Shown piece by piece: positions 49,824-58,162 of a stretch of 64,000 nt of DNA. The DNA comes from Candidatus Marithrix sp. (lineage in GTDB: Bacteria > Pseudomonadota > Gammaproteobacteria > Beggiatoales > Beggiatoaceae), in contig JADGDS010000001.1 of the NCBI GenBank assembly GCA_016744775.1, positions 553,642 to 617,641 of the forward strand, in the 5' to 3' direction. A program made the position numbers and the translations under genes. Each line of letters starts with the position of its first letter. Position 1 is the first letter of the stretch. Under the pieces are notes generated by a model. That model was not told the origin of the DNA. It did no database searches and saw nothing but the letters and a program-made list of their open reading frames with translations.

Positions 49824-51086
49824 ATGAATAAATTTTTAATCAATCGCCGTAAATTCCTCAAAGGGCTTGGAGCTGTAAGTCTATTGCCCTTTATTCGTCC
49901 AGCAATTGCGGCTGAGTCTCCAAAAAGAATAATATTTTTCTATACTCCAGATGGGGCAACTAATGGTTTATGGCATCCAAATAGATCGTCTGATACTAAT
50001 TTTACTTTGCCAGCAATGACTGCTCCTTTTGAGGCAATTCGTGATAATTGTGTGTTTCTATCTGGTTTAAAAATGTATGGCGGTGGTGGAACACATGAAG
50101 GTGGCGCTGCTAAGGTATTAACTGGCTTTGGTTCAGAAAATGCTCAAAGACGTGTGTCTCTTGATTATTACTTAGGGCAATATTTTAAGATGGATACTCC
50201 ATTTCCATACTTAAATTTAGGTATTCGTGGTAATGAGTGGAGCAAACCAATGCTGACTTATAGCCCGGGCGGGATCGAAGTCTTATCAGAGGATAATCCA
50301 ATAGCGGCTTTTGATCGAGTTTTTGGTAATATGACTAGCCCTAATCCCGGTGGAGATGTAGCGCGTGAATTAAGTATTATTGACTTTGTATTGGATGAAG
50401 TTAATCAAATTAGTCAGCGTCTTGGTACTTTGGAGCAAAGGAAAGTAGATATGCACCTAAGTTCTTTGCGTGATATTGAACGTCGTCTGCGTGATAGTGC
50501 AGGCGGCACTTGCAATGTTGATGATTTTAATCAAGGTGGCTTTAATCCAGATCATGGTGCTTATAAAGATGTAGCTAATTTTGCTACAGTTTTACAATTA
50601 CAAATGGATTTAGCTGCTAAAGCCTTTAGTTGTGATATGACTCGTGTGATCACGATTAAAATTGGTCATCCTGTATCTGGAGAAATCATTATTCCAGAAT
50701 CTGGAACTCAACGAGATAATCACAATGCTTCACATGATTCTGATGGTGGTAATTCAGACAGTTTTATTAAGCTAAAAAGTTGGTATAACAAACAGTTAGT
50801 ATCTTTAATAGACACTTTAAAAAATACTCCTGAAGGCAATGGTAATTTAATGGATAACACCTTAATTTTCAACATGTCTGAAATATCTCATAATCATAGT
50901 CATGATAATATGCCATTTGTTTTGATAGGCGGTTCTAATACTGGCTTAGTTGGAGGGCGTGCATTGAGTTATTCTAATGAAAGTCATAGCAAATTATTAG
51001 TGTCAATTGCTCAATTAATGGGTTTATCTATTGATAGTTTTGGAGATACTAGTAATGGTAATGGACCATTGGGAGGTTTAATCTAA
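49824..51086 (+). CDS. DUF1552 family Tat-exported protein
   Basis: 420 residues. A twin-arginine signal, NRRKFLKGLGAVSLLPFI, directs export of a folded protein. PKRIIFFYTPDGATNGLWHP, GGGTHEGGAAKVLTGF and NHNASHDSDGG match DUF1552, which typically sits beside DUF1592-type cytochromes and forms an uncharacterised pair with them. The stop and the next ATG overlap by one base (TAATG), linking it to the FccB-like gene. Confidence 0.88.
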   Translation: MNKFLINRRKFLKGLGAVSLLPFIRPAIAAESPKRIIFFYTPDGATNGLWHPNRSSDTNFTLPAMTAPFEAIRDNCVFLSGLKMYGGGGTHEGGAAKVLTGFGSENAQRRVSLDYYLGQYFKMDTPFPYLNLGIRGNEWSKPMLTYSPGGIEVLSEDNPIAAFDRVFGNMTSPNPGGDVARELSIIDFVLDEVNQISQRLGTLEQRKVDMHLSSLRDIERRLRDSAGGTCNVDDFNQGGFNPDHGAYKDVANFATVLQLQMDLAAKAFSCDMTRVITIKIGHPVSGEIIIPESGTQRDNHNASHDSDGGNSDSFIKLKSWYNKQLVSLIDTLKNTPEGNGNLMDNTLIFNMSEISHNHSHDNMPFVLIGGSNTGLVGGRALSYSNESHSKLLVSIAQLMGLSIDSFGDTSNGNGPLGGLI

Positions 51087-52348
51087 TGTCAACACGTCGA
51101 ACATTTTTAAAATTAATTGCAGCCACTAGCACAATCAGCTTACCGCATATCGCATTAGGTGCTGGCAAGAAAGTGGTTGTAGTAGGTGGTGGAACTGCTG
51201 GTGCAACCGTTGCTAAATATTTACGTCGCGCTGATCCTAGCATAGAAGTTACTTTAATTGAAAAAAATGCTTCATATGTTACTTGTTATATGAGTAATGA
51301 AGTGTTAGGTGGTGATCGCGATTTAGAATCTCTGCGTTTTAATTATAATACTCTACAATCTACATATGGAGTCAATGTAGTACAAGATGAAGTAATAGCA
51401 ATTGATCCAGTAACTCATACTGTTACTACTAAAAATGGTGGCAGTTATAATTATGATCGTTGCGTAGTATCACCGGGAATTGATTTTCGTTATGATTCTA
51501 TAGAGGGTTATGATGCTAATGTTGCTGAGAATATACCTCATGCTTGGAAAGCTGGAGAACAGACACTAACTTTACGCGCTCAGTTAGAGACAATGAGTGA
51601 TGGTGGCACCGTGGTAATAGCAGCACCACCTAATCCTTATCGTTGCCCACCAGCTCCTTATGAACGCGCTAGTCAGATTGCTCACTATTTGAAACAACAC
51701 AAACCAAGCTCTAAAGTGATCATTTTGGATCCAAAAACTAGCTTTGCGAAAAAAGATTTATTTATGCAAGCTTGGAACGATCTATATCCAAATATGATTG
51801 AATGGCAAAGCGGCGAAGGAGTGACTAAACTTGACGCTAATAATAAAACAGTAATTACCAGTGGCGGTAATAGTTACCAATCTGATGTATTAAACATAAT
51901 ACCAGCACAAAAAGCCGGAGCAATTGCCTTTGCCGCAGACTTAACTGATGATACTGGTTGGTGTCCAATAGATGTACAAACTTTTGAATCAACTCGACAC
52001 CAAGATATTCATGTAATTGGCGACGCATGTACAGCTAGCCCCTTACCAAAATCTGGTTTTGCCGCCAATTCAGAAGCCAAAGCATGTGCCGCTGCAATAG
52101 CAGCATTATTAAATGGACAAACAATTACAAGCCCATCATTTAGTAATGGTTGCTATAGCATTGTAGGTACAGACTATGCAATATCAATTGTAGGAATATA
52201 CCGATTGGCAGAAGATGGTAAAAGCATAATAACAGTTCCCGGTAGTGGCGGAACATCTAGTATAGATGCTACAGCAGAACAGCGTAAATTGGATGTTCAA
52301 TATGCTTATGGGTGGTATAATAATTTTACTCGCGATATTTTTAAATAA
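51086..52348 (+). CDS. flavocytochrome c sulfide dehydrogenase-type flavoprotein (FccB-like)
   Basis: 420 residues. Tat signal (STRRTFLKLIAATS). FAD-binding KVVVVGGGTAGATVAKYLRR, then ASYVTCYMSNEVLGG, APPNPYRCPPAPYERASQI and a late NGCYSIVGTDYAISIVG. The cysteines in YRCPPAPYE and NGCYS correspond to the redox pair of FccB/SoxF. It oxidises sulfide in known members and needs a c-type cytochrome partner. Here the only nearby cytochrome is the CBM2-DUF1592 protein of the same operon. The final 68 bp or so are partly duplicated at 54298-54347. Confidence 0.88.
   Translation: MSTRRTFLKLIAATSTISLPHIALGAGKKVVVVGGGTAGATVAKYLRRADPSIEVTLIEKNASYVTCYMSNEVLGGDRDLESLRFNYNTLQSTYGVNVVQDEVIAIDPVTHTVTTKNGGSYNYDRCVVSPGIDFRYDSIEGYDANVAENIPHAWKAGEQTLTLRAQLETMSDGGTVVIAAPPNPYRCPPAPYERASQIAHYLKQHKPSSKVIILDPKTSFAKKDLFMQAWNDLYPNMIEWQSGEGVTKLDANNKTVITSGGNSYQSDVLNIIPAQKAGAIAFAADLTDDTGWCPIDVQTFESTRHQDIHVIGDACTASPLPKSGFAANSEAKACAAAIAALLNGQTITSPSFSNGCYSIVGTDYAISIVGIYRLAEDGKSIITVPGSGGTSSIDATAEQRKLDVQYAYGWYNNFTRDIFK
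52281..52330 (+). repeat. left copy of 50-bp duplication (fccB-like 3' end)
   Basis: Matches 54298-54347 at 48 of 50 bases, with 38 consecutive identities (52293-52330). Weaker similarity continues to the stop codon. Confidence 0.92.
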
Positions 52349-52366
52349 TAGGTATTTTTCATAACA

Positions 52367-52424
52367 GACCTGTCAGGTTTACTCCGCTGCGCTCCGTGAC
52401 TGCGTATTAAAAACCTGACAGGTC
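52367..52424. repeat. dispersed palindrome with 30-bp GC-rich loop insert
   Basis: Perfect 14-bp arms gacctgtcaggttt and aaacctgacaggtc. The usual TTAAA centre is replaced by about 30 bp containing ctccgctgcgctccgtgac, itself repeat-like. Confidence 0.88.
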
Positions 52425-52450
52425 TTTAGGTCAAAATCTTATAAGTTCTC

Positions 52451-52933
52451 TTAATCAAAAAACATAGTGACTGGCACATCAAAAAACTTAGAAAAACCTT
52501 TAATCTGATCAACAGTCATTTGGCGTTTTTCATTAAGCAATTCTGAAATAACTATTGGTGGCGCAATTTCAAACAAATCTTTTTGCTTAACATTGTGTAT
52601 TGTCATCAGATTAGCCAAAACTTGACTAGGTTTCATTCTTGGAAAATCAAGCTTCTCATTTTCAAATTCTTCAATTCTATCAGAGATCGCATTGGCAAAA
52701 AGCATAACAATATCATCTTCACTTTTTGCCATATCCATCAACTCATCCATTACTTTTGCGCGTTCTAATATTTCATCTTCAGTTTTAATGGGATATTGGG
52801 TGTAATGAGTAAGAGTCATTAGAATTGGTGCAAAATTATTTAGTACATCCGACATCTGTTTGATCAGTTCATTTAGAGCTGTCATTTCAATTGGATGTAA
52901 ATTTTTTTTACGCATATCTATTTGCTTTAACAT
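52451..52933 (-). CDS. HigA-type antitoxin, C-terminal HTH
   Basis: 160 residues. The C-terminal helix-turn-helix has SQVLANLMTIHNVKQKDLFEI and PPIVISELLNEKRQMTVDQIKGFSKFFDVPVTMFF, an Xre-type fold usual in HigA antitoxins paired with PF09907 toxins. The N-terminal 100 residues are a helical extension. Its ATG overlaps the toxin stop (TAATG), giving the toxin-first order of higBA loci. Confidence 0.87.
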   Translation of the reverse strand: MLKQIDMRKKNLHPIEMTALNELIKQMSDVLNNFAPILMTLTHYTQYPIKTEDEILERAKVMDELMDMAKSEDDIVMLFANAISDRIEEFENEKLDFPRMKPSQVLANLMTIHNVKQKDLFEIAPPIVISELLNEKRQMTVDQIKGFSKFFDVPVTMFFD

Positions 52934-53274
52934 TATGGTTTTACCTTTGTTTTACACCATTTATCATACTTAGCATGAGAATAAACCTCACGTATAAATA
53001 TCTTGTTTGTAGCAGCCTGAATTCTAGTGATGATTCTACATTTATTTTTATGTATATCAAAATCACCATTGAATGCAATATCTGTAACTTTTTTTGCAGG
53101 AATACGATCAACATTCCAACCACTTGCTTGTTCCCAAATTTGTTTTATTTGTTGGTAGGATTCAAAATTAACATCCTTTTGCTTGAATATTTCAAGCCAC
53201 AATTGGAGTCCAAATCGCCATTGTGGATATTCTTCAATAGCTTGTTTGATCCTCATTTGAGTAATGATTCTCAC
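52933..53274 (-). CDS. HigB family mRNA-interferase toxin
   Basis: 113 residues of the PF09907 HigB type: MRIITQMRIKQAIEEYP at the start, FNGDFDIHKNKCRIITRIQ and KIFIREVYSHAKYDKWC at the end, with the conserved H-K-x-x-Y tail of these RelE-fold ribosome-dependent nucleases. Located directly upstream of and coupled to the HTH antitoxin. Confidence 0.9.
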   Translation of the reverse strand: MRIITQMRIKQAIEEYPQWRFGLQLWLEIFKQKDVNFESYQQIKQIWEQASGWNVDRIPAKKVTDIAFNGDFDIHKNKCRIITRIQAATNKIFIREVYSHAKYDKWCKTKVKP

Positions 53275-53331
53275 AGATATTCCTTGTAAATTAATAATTT
53301 GATTATTATAGCTTGGTAGGATCAGTGATAA

Positions 53332-54120
53332 CTACAAAGCTCCGCTTTGAACTCCAATAACTCTCCCAAAAAAAAGCAAGGGGGGATTTTTTCTATTAGT
53401 AGCTTCACAAAAATAGTCATATTCAGCAAAAGTAACCGGATAACGCCCCATAGCAAAGCTTTCCACCGAGACTTCATGTACTGATTGTTTTTCACCCATA
53501 CAAAAGGTTCCAGCTGGTATTAACACCATTTCTGGTCCTTCGCTGTTGTCTTTTAGGCGATCACGGAAAATATCGCCCGGTTTTCTTTTATTAGAAAGAG
53601 TTTGGACTTCAGTTTCTGGAACTAACAATTCATCATATGTACAATCAAACAGCATTGGCAAAGTTCCACGCATTTGCCATCCAACATATTGAGTTCCATC
53701 ATGTTCAAAAACTATTGGAATCATATCAGGATTATTAGGAGAATTAGACAAACTAACAGGACGAATATCCATTAAAACTTCCCAAGGGCTGGCTTGCATT
53801 GCAGTTTGCATTTTATCTGGTGTTAAAATAATTGCCGAAGATAAAATATCACTACCAACCGCCCTTTGCACCGGCTCTAAAGATTCTTTAACATCTCTAA
53901 GATTATCAATCTTACGCTGACGATTTTGAGTAATATCTTGCACAGCTTCCATATTGGGAGCATACAAAATATGATCTGATAAGCGTTCAATACCAGTAGC
54001 AATTCTATCCAGATATTCTATATGACTATTATCTTTAGGTCGAAAAATACCACTTATTTTAGTATAAGAATCATGAACAGTATTAGCAGCTCCAAGAAGT
54101 GAGATAAATGTTTCTATCAT
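53332..54120 (-). pseudogene. truncated FGE/SUMF1-type gene
   Basis: 262 residues. The N-terminal 190 are an uncharacterised helical region. From about 190, GPEMVLIPAGTFCMGEKQS and SFAMGRYPVTFAEYDYFCEA begin a formylglycine-generating-enzyme (SUMF1/EgtB/PvdO) domain. After TNRKNP, where the family continues with roughly 150-200 residues including the catalytic region, the frame runs into PLLFFGRVIGVQSGAL and stops. The break lies at runs of C (ccccc) and T, next to a small hairpin acaaagctccgcttt. So the enzyme domain is cut and should be inactive. A frameshift alone cannot explain it, because no continuation is visible downstream. Confidence 0.7.
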
Positions 54121-54297
54121 ATTAATAAATTCCTTGTTAGTTTAGGTTAATTGGACTATCAATAGCGGCACTAAAGGCTTTTGCAATAAATTTTTTATTT
54201 AGTGGCATAATATTATTTAAATTGGAAATATATATTGTACTGATAGATAACCATGTTGACTACAGATATTGATGATATTGAAACTGAATTATATAGA

Positions 54298-54347
54298 AGC
54301 GTAAACTGAATGTTCAATATGCTTATGGGTGGTATAATAATTTTACT
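54298..54347 (+). repeat. right copy of 50-bp duplication (fccB-like 3' end)
   Basis: Relic of the last codons of the flavoprotein gene; 48 of 50 bases match 52281-52330. A terminator follows at once, suggesting this was the original gene end. Confidence 0.92.
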
Positions 54348-54371
54348 AGGCTATTTTAAATAGCCTTTTCT
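54348..54371 (+). terminator. rho-independent terminator, likely original fccB operon end
   Basis: AGGCTATTTTAAATAGCCT is a near-perfect stem-loop followed by TTTCTGTT. It stands directly after the relic of the flavoprotein gene. Confidence 0.7.
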
Positions 54372-54375
54372 GTTA

Positions 54376-54431
54376 AGTACAACGAATAGATCTAAATTAT
54401 TTAATTCCTGTATCTTAGTATTCGTTGTACT
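54376..54431. repeat. inverted repeat AGTACAACGAATA...TATTCGTTGTACT
   Basis: Perfect 13-bp arms around 30 bp. Related half sites occur at 46665-46690 and 56094-56140. Confidence 0.85.
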
Positions 54432-54475
54432 AAATACAACTAAATTTCAACCTTGGAAAATTCTAAATTTATAAA

Positions 54476-55483
54476 ATGTTAAAATCATTAACTATTAAAA
54501 ATTTTACTGTATTTACAAATACTAAAATTGAATTTTCACCCGGAATTAATATAATTATTGGAGATAATTCTACAGGAAAAAGTCATCTGCTTAAGTTAGC
54601 ATATACTATGATTTCAACGCTTTATCTATTTGGTAGAGATAGAATTCAAACTATAGAACAATTACAAATTAAATTTGGAGATAAATTAAATGGAGTTTTT
54701 AAGCCAGATATACTAAGCAATTTAAGCCACAAACCACTGCAAGATAGTCAAATTAGCATAGAAAATGTTTCATTTATATTGAAAAATAATGAAATTAAAG
54801 CAGATCATTTACCTTCATCTTATCCTCAAATAGCTCCATTATTTTTTCCAACCCAAGAAGTCTTGAGTTTGCAACCATCAGTGTTTATTGCTTTATATGA
54901 AAATCGTTATTTACCAATAGATGAAACTTATTATGACTTATGCAAAGCTTTAAATTTACCTTTATTAAAACAATATTCTGATGAAATCATCAAACCTTTA
55001 GAAACTGAATTAGGGGGTAAAGTAGTGCTTGATAACAATGGGCGTTTTTATCTTGACATCCCCCAACAAGGTAAAATGGAAATATCTTTAATAGCTGAAG
55101 GTTTAAAAAAAATTGCCACACTAGTTTATTTAATAATGAATGGTTCATTGCTTAATGGCTGTACCTTATTTTGGGATGAAACAGAGGCAAATCTCAATCC
55201 TAGAATGAGAGTAAAAGTAGCGAAAGCCTTAGCGGCACTAACTAAACAAGGGATACAAATAATTCTGACAACTCATGATTTATTTCTAATGAAAGAATTA
55301 TCCTTATTAATAGATATAAATCAAATACCAGCAAGATTTTTTAGTTTAAAACGACAAGATCAAGATACAAATATAGAACAAGGAAAAGTACTAGAAGATT
55401 TACAAACAATTGTAAGCTTAGAAGAAGAATTAGCACTATATGATAGAGAACAATCAGCTTATTATGCAAAAAAAGCCTTATGA
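54476..55483 (+). CDS. AAA/SMC-like ATPase of an ATPase-nuclease pair
   Basis: 335 residues. MLKSLTIKNFTVFTNTKIEF and Walker A IIIGDNSTGKSHLLKL form the recF/OLD-type start. ISLIAEGLKKIATLVYLI stands in the signature position, and Walker B with catalytic Glu is TLFWDETEANLNPRM, then IQIILTTHDLFLMKEL. No TOPRIM nuclease follows in the same chain as in OLD. Instead a separate PD-(D/E)XK protein gene overlaps by 4 bp. A defence or DNA-repair role is likely by analogy with other ATPase plus nuclease pairs. Confidence 0.87.
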   Translation: MLKSLTIKNFTVFTNTKIEFSPGINIIIGDNSTGKSHLLKLAYTMISTLYLFGRDRIQTIEQLQIKFGDKLNGVFKPDILSNLSHKPLQDSQISIENVSFILKNNEIKADHLPSSYPQIAPLFFPTQEVLSLQPSVFIALYENRYLPIDETYYDLCKALNLPLLKQYSDEIIKPLETELGGKVVLDNNGRFYLDIPQQGKMEISLIAEGLKKIATLVYLIMNGSLLNGCTLFWDETEANLNPRMRVKVAKALAALTKQGIQIILTTHDLFLMKELSLLIDINQIPARFFSLKRQDQDTNIEQGKVLEDLQTIVSLEEELALYDREQSAYYAKKAL

Positions 55484-56073
55484 TTTTACAAGAAGGTAGT
55501 CGAAATAAAAGATTAGAGTTTGAATTTTCAAAACAATGGATTGTCTGTAAATATGATGATCGAACTGGTTTTTATCAAAAAGTGCAACAATGTCAAGGCA
55601 TGAAAGCGGTAGATTTTTTAGCAACGAACAAGAAAGAAATTCTTTGGATAGAAGTTAAAAATTTTCGCGGTAATAGTGCCGAAAATAGTCCAAAACTCTC
55701 TGCTGCTGAACCAGCAGAAGTTCAACAATGTCGTACTCAATGTAGTTCCAATGTCAAAATAAGTCGTAAAAAGCCTTTTTTAGCAGATGAGGTAGTAAAA
55801 AAAGTCTGTGATACTGTTACCGGATTAATAGGAGCATCTTACCATAACGATGAAAACCTACTCCCTCATATTAATGCTTTAAAACAAAAACTACCAATAA
55901 CAATTGTATTATTTCTACATCAAGATGAATACTTAGATGCACCAGAACATTTTAAACCATTAGCTTTACGATTAAAAACTAGAATTAAACAACAATTACG
56001 TTTTTTAAATGTCGAAGTGGAAGTAGTAAATGAATTAACTTTACCTGAAAATGCAGGGTGGAAGTTAATTTGA
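55480..56073 (+). CDS. PD-(D/E)XK-like nuclease partner
   Basis: 197 residues. KAVDFLATNKKEILWIEVKNFRG shows the D, then E-x-K catalytic pattern of the PD-(D/E)XK fold. KVCDTVTGLIGAS is the helix that usually follows closely. Between them lies a stretch of about 35 residues (from SAENSPKLSAAEPAEV to KISRKKP) with two Cys-rich turns, whose DNA contains the hairpin TCTGCTG/CAGCAGA (55699-55719). It looks like an insertion of repeat DNA into the coding region. Start overlaps the ATPase gene (ATGA), so the two are translated together. Confidence 0.78.
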   Translation: MILQEGSRNKRLEFEFSKQWIVCKYDDRTGFYQKVQQCQGMKAVDFLATNKKEILWIEVKNFRGNSAENSPKLSAAEPAEVQQCRTQCSSNVKISRKKPFLADEVVKKVCDTVTGLIGASYHNDENLLPHINALKQKLPITIVLFLHQDEYLDAPEHFKPLALRLKTRIKQQLRFLNVEVEVVNELTLPENAGWKLI

Positions 56074-56187
56074 GATAATATTTATGTGCAATTAGTACAA
56101 CGAATTTACGGAATAAACGGATTTTACAACGATACACCAGTATTTGTATATCAGGATATGGGCGAATGGCACAATCTTAAGTTCGCG

Positions 56188-56215
56188 CCCCCCTTTAGGC
56201 GGTTAGGGGGCTTTT
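56188..56215. repeat. degenerate half copy of the 42015 inverted-repeat family
   Basis: cccccctttaggcggttagggggctttt resembles the right arm at 42088-42114. It lies between the nuclease and batD-like genes. Confidence 0.6.
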
Positions 56216-56239
56216 GTCCTTTATACATAACATAAGTTA

Positions 56240-57454
56240 TCAAGAATAAAGTTCCGGCAAAACCTCCTGTTTTTTATCTAACTTACAATCATAAACAGAC
56301 AAACCTTTCCCCACAACTTTCCAAAACTGATCCCCATTCCACTCAGCATTTTCCTTACCATAAAGCACACGATTTAACTGCTCTAACTCTTTCTGCACCT
56401 TTTCATCCTGAACAACATTAAGCCTTAATAAAGCCTTTTCTGCCTCATGAGGATTATTATCTTTACAAGCCTGTTTTAAAGCCTTAGTAGCCGAAACATT
56501 GGTTTTCTTTTCTGTTACTACTTTGGTTTTATCAGCTTTTTTGCGCCACCATCCAATAAAACTAATCAAAAACAACAAACCCAACAAACCACTCAAAATT
56601 TGCCAAAACCATAACCACCACAAACCCTCATTTGCTGAACGAACATAAATATTATGAGCAGGCAAACTAACAACGCGCTGTTCATTATTTACCGTATCCC
56701 ACCAAACCAACTCAATTGCAGGCAACTCATAATAACCAGCCCTATTAGCAACCAACACAACTTCCTGTTCTTGTATTCCAATAACACCATCCTTATCAAC
56801 CTTATTGTTTCGCTTAGGAGGTTCATAATAACTACTAATATCAACTACATTGGGCACAGATAATTTTGGCAAAAACTCAGATACCAAAGCCTTTGATTTC
56901 AACTTCAACCTACGAATAACCGGTTCACCAACTTGAAAAAAAGGCTGCTTCAAAACCCACTCCTCTTCCAAACTCACATCCTGAGCTGGCAACCACCATA
57001 ACTTCTCATCATACGCCTTTGCTTTTACATCAAACTCCAGCGGCTCAGAATTAAAACTCACCTCCTCACCAATACAATACTCAAACAAAGGATCACACTC
57101 ACTATCAGGAGTACTCAACATACCCTCAAATTGCATTGCCGGAATAGTAAACGAACCTTCAGGAAAAATAGCATAACGCCGCTCCCGCACCTCATATTCC
57201 AAACCCTCATACTGAGTCTTAAACGTAACATCCTTACCTAACAACTCAACATGAGCATTCTCAATTTCCAACTTAGAAAATTGACCAGAATCAATTGGCA
57301 CCCGATAATACAAACGCAAACTATAAATAAATTGAGCCTGCACATAATTACTCTCAGGAGTAACACTAGCCTTCAAAAAAATATCAGCCGCTTGCTCAGC
57401 AAATAATGACTGACTAACACACAACAAACTAAAAAATAACTTATATATCTTCAT
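56240..57454 (-). CDS. BatD-like periplasmic/membrane protein
   Basis: About 404 residues from MKIYKLFFSLLCVSQSLFA, a signal peptide; a longer start at 57502 would bury this. The periplasmic beta-rich part (YSLRLYYRVPIDSGQF, VRERRYAIFPEGSFTIPAM, FFQVGEPVIRRLKLKSKAL, GYYELPAIELVWWDTVNNEQR) matches BatD/oxygen-tolerance proteins. One membrane helix follows (about 283-305) and a short cytoplasmic tail. Overlaps the upstream BatC-like gene by 14 bp. The vWA partners BatA and BatB usually found beside it are not in the window. Confidence 0.82.
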   Translation of the reverse strand: MKIYKLFFSLLCVSQSLFAEQAADIFLKASVTPESNYVQAQFIYSLRLYYRVPIDSGQFSKLEIENAHVELLGKDVTFKTQYEGLEYEVRERRYAIFPEGSFTIPAMQFEGMLSTPDSECDPLFEYCIGEEVSFNSEPLEFDVKAKAYDEKLWWLPAQDVSLEEEWVLKQPFFQVGEPVIRRLKLKSKALVSEFLPKLSVPNVVDISSYYEPPKRNNKVDKDGVIGIQEQEVVLVANRAGYYELPAIELVWWDTVNNEQRVVSLPAHNIYVRSANEGLWWLWFWQILSGLLGLLFLISFIGWWRKKADKTKVVTEKKTNVSATKALKQACKDNNPHEAEKALLRLNVVQDEKVQKELEQLNRVLYGKENAEWNGDQFWKVVGKGLSVYDCKLDKKQEVLPELYS

Positions 57455-58088
57455 ATTCTGAACGAATTTTCTTACGCCATAACTCCTTTGGATTATCATC
57501 AATAGATTGTAAAAATTGTTCTAAATCCTGTACACTTTTCCCCTGATCTGGTTGATTTAATGACTTTTTCTTAATACCATCTCGTTGTTGCCCAATAATA
57601 GGAGCATTTTTTGCTGCCAAACGCTCACCTTTAGGAGACTTATTAGCCGCGCTTTTCTTACTATTCTCAGGAGCATTTTTCTCATTAGTTCCAGAACCTT
57701 TATCCTTATTCGGCTTTTTTTGCCGCTGTTTATCAACAACAGATTGTTTCTTAACTGTCTGTTTCAACAACTTTTCAACAACAGCCAAATTAGCCTTCAC
57801 ATCAGGATAATTAGGATCAAACTTTAAAGCCTTCTTATAACTAACAACAGCCTCCTTAAACTTACCCAAATGCACCAAAGCATTACCCATATTATAATAG
57901 CCCATAGCACTATCCAACTGCCCCCATATATCAATCGCATCTTGATATTTTTTATCCTTATAAAAAACAACAGCCTTAGATAAATCATCAGCCTGTTGTT
58001 GATCCTTACGTAACCATAAATCATCCCAATCAAAAGCATAAACAATTTGCTGAGAACCTATTAATAATACTAATACTATATAATTCAT
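57441..58088 (-). CDS. BatC/BatB-tail-like TPR protein
   Basis: 215 residues. A signal or anchor helix (IVLVLLIGSQQIVYA) is followed by TPR units: AVVFYKDKKYQDAIDIWGQL, AMGYYNMGNALVHLGKFKEAV and SYKKALKFDPNYPDVKANL. The second half is a lysine/asparagine-rich low-complexity stretch (about 115-185) ending in SVQDLEQFLQSIDDNPKELWR. The WDDLWLRKDQQ...A start of the TPR segment is typical of the region after the vWA domain in BatB-type proteins; here the vWA part is absent. Downstream overlap with batD fits a shared function. Confidence 0.75.
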   Translation of the reverse strand: MNYIVLVLLIGSQQIVYAFDWDDLWLRKDQQQADDLSKAVVFYKDKKYQDAIDIWGQLDSAMGYYNMGNALVHLGKFKEAVVSYKKALKFDPNYPDVKANLAVVEKLLKQTVKKQSVVDKQRQKKPNKDKGSGTNEKNAPENSKKSAANKSPKGERLAAKNAPIIGQQRDGIKKKSLNQPDQGKSVQDLEQFLQSIDDNPKELWRKKIRSEYEDI

Positions 58089-58162
58089 AAAAAAATATAA
58101 GCTGGCGTAAATAATGAATCAATTATAATACTAATTTATAATATTGAAATGGTAATATAAGT

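Larger units (their letters stand above)
52331..54297. mobile_element. 2-kb segment with HigBA and truncated FGE gene bounded by duplication
   Basis: Lies between the two copies of the fccB-like 3' end. It begins with a palindrome of the cctgacagg family and carries three reverse-strand accessory genes. No recombinase is visible, so calling it mobile is inference. Confidence 0.55.
54121..54475. other. gene-free region: duplicated fccB end, terminator and inverted repeat
   Basis: Contains a 17-codon frame at 54253 (not supported as a gene), the right copy of the fccB-like 3' end (54298-54347), a terminator (54348-54371) and the AGTACAACGAATA inverted repeat (54376-54431). Confidence 0.7.

Noticed and set aside
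54253..54309. 17-codon ORF MLTTDIDDIE...
   Set aside because: It ends inside the duplicated fccB fragment and has no supporting context.
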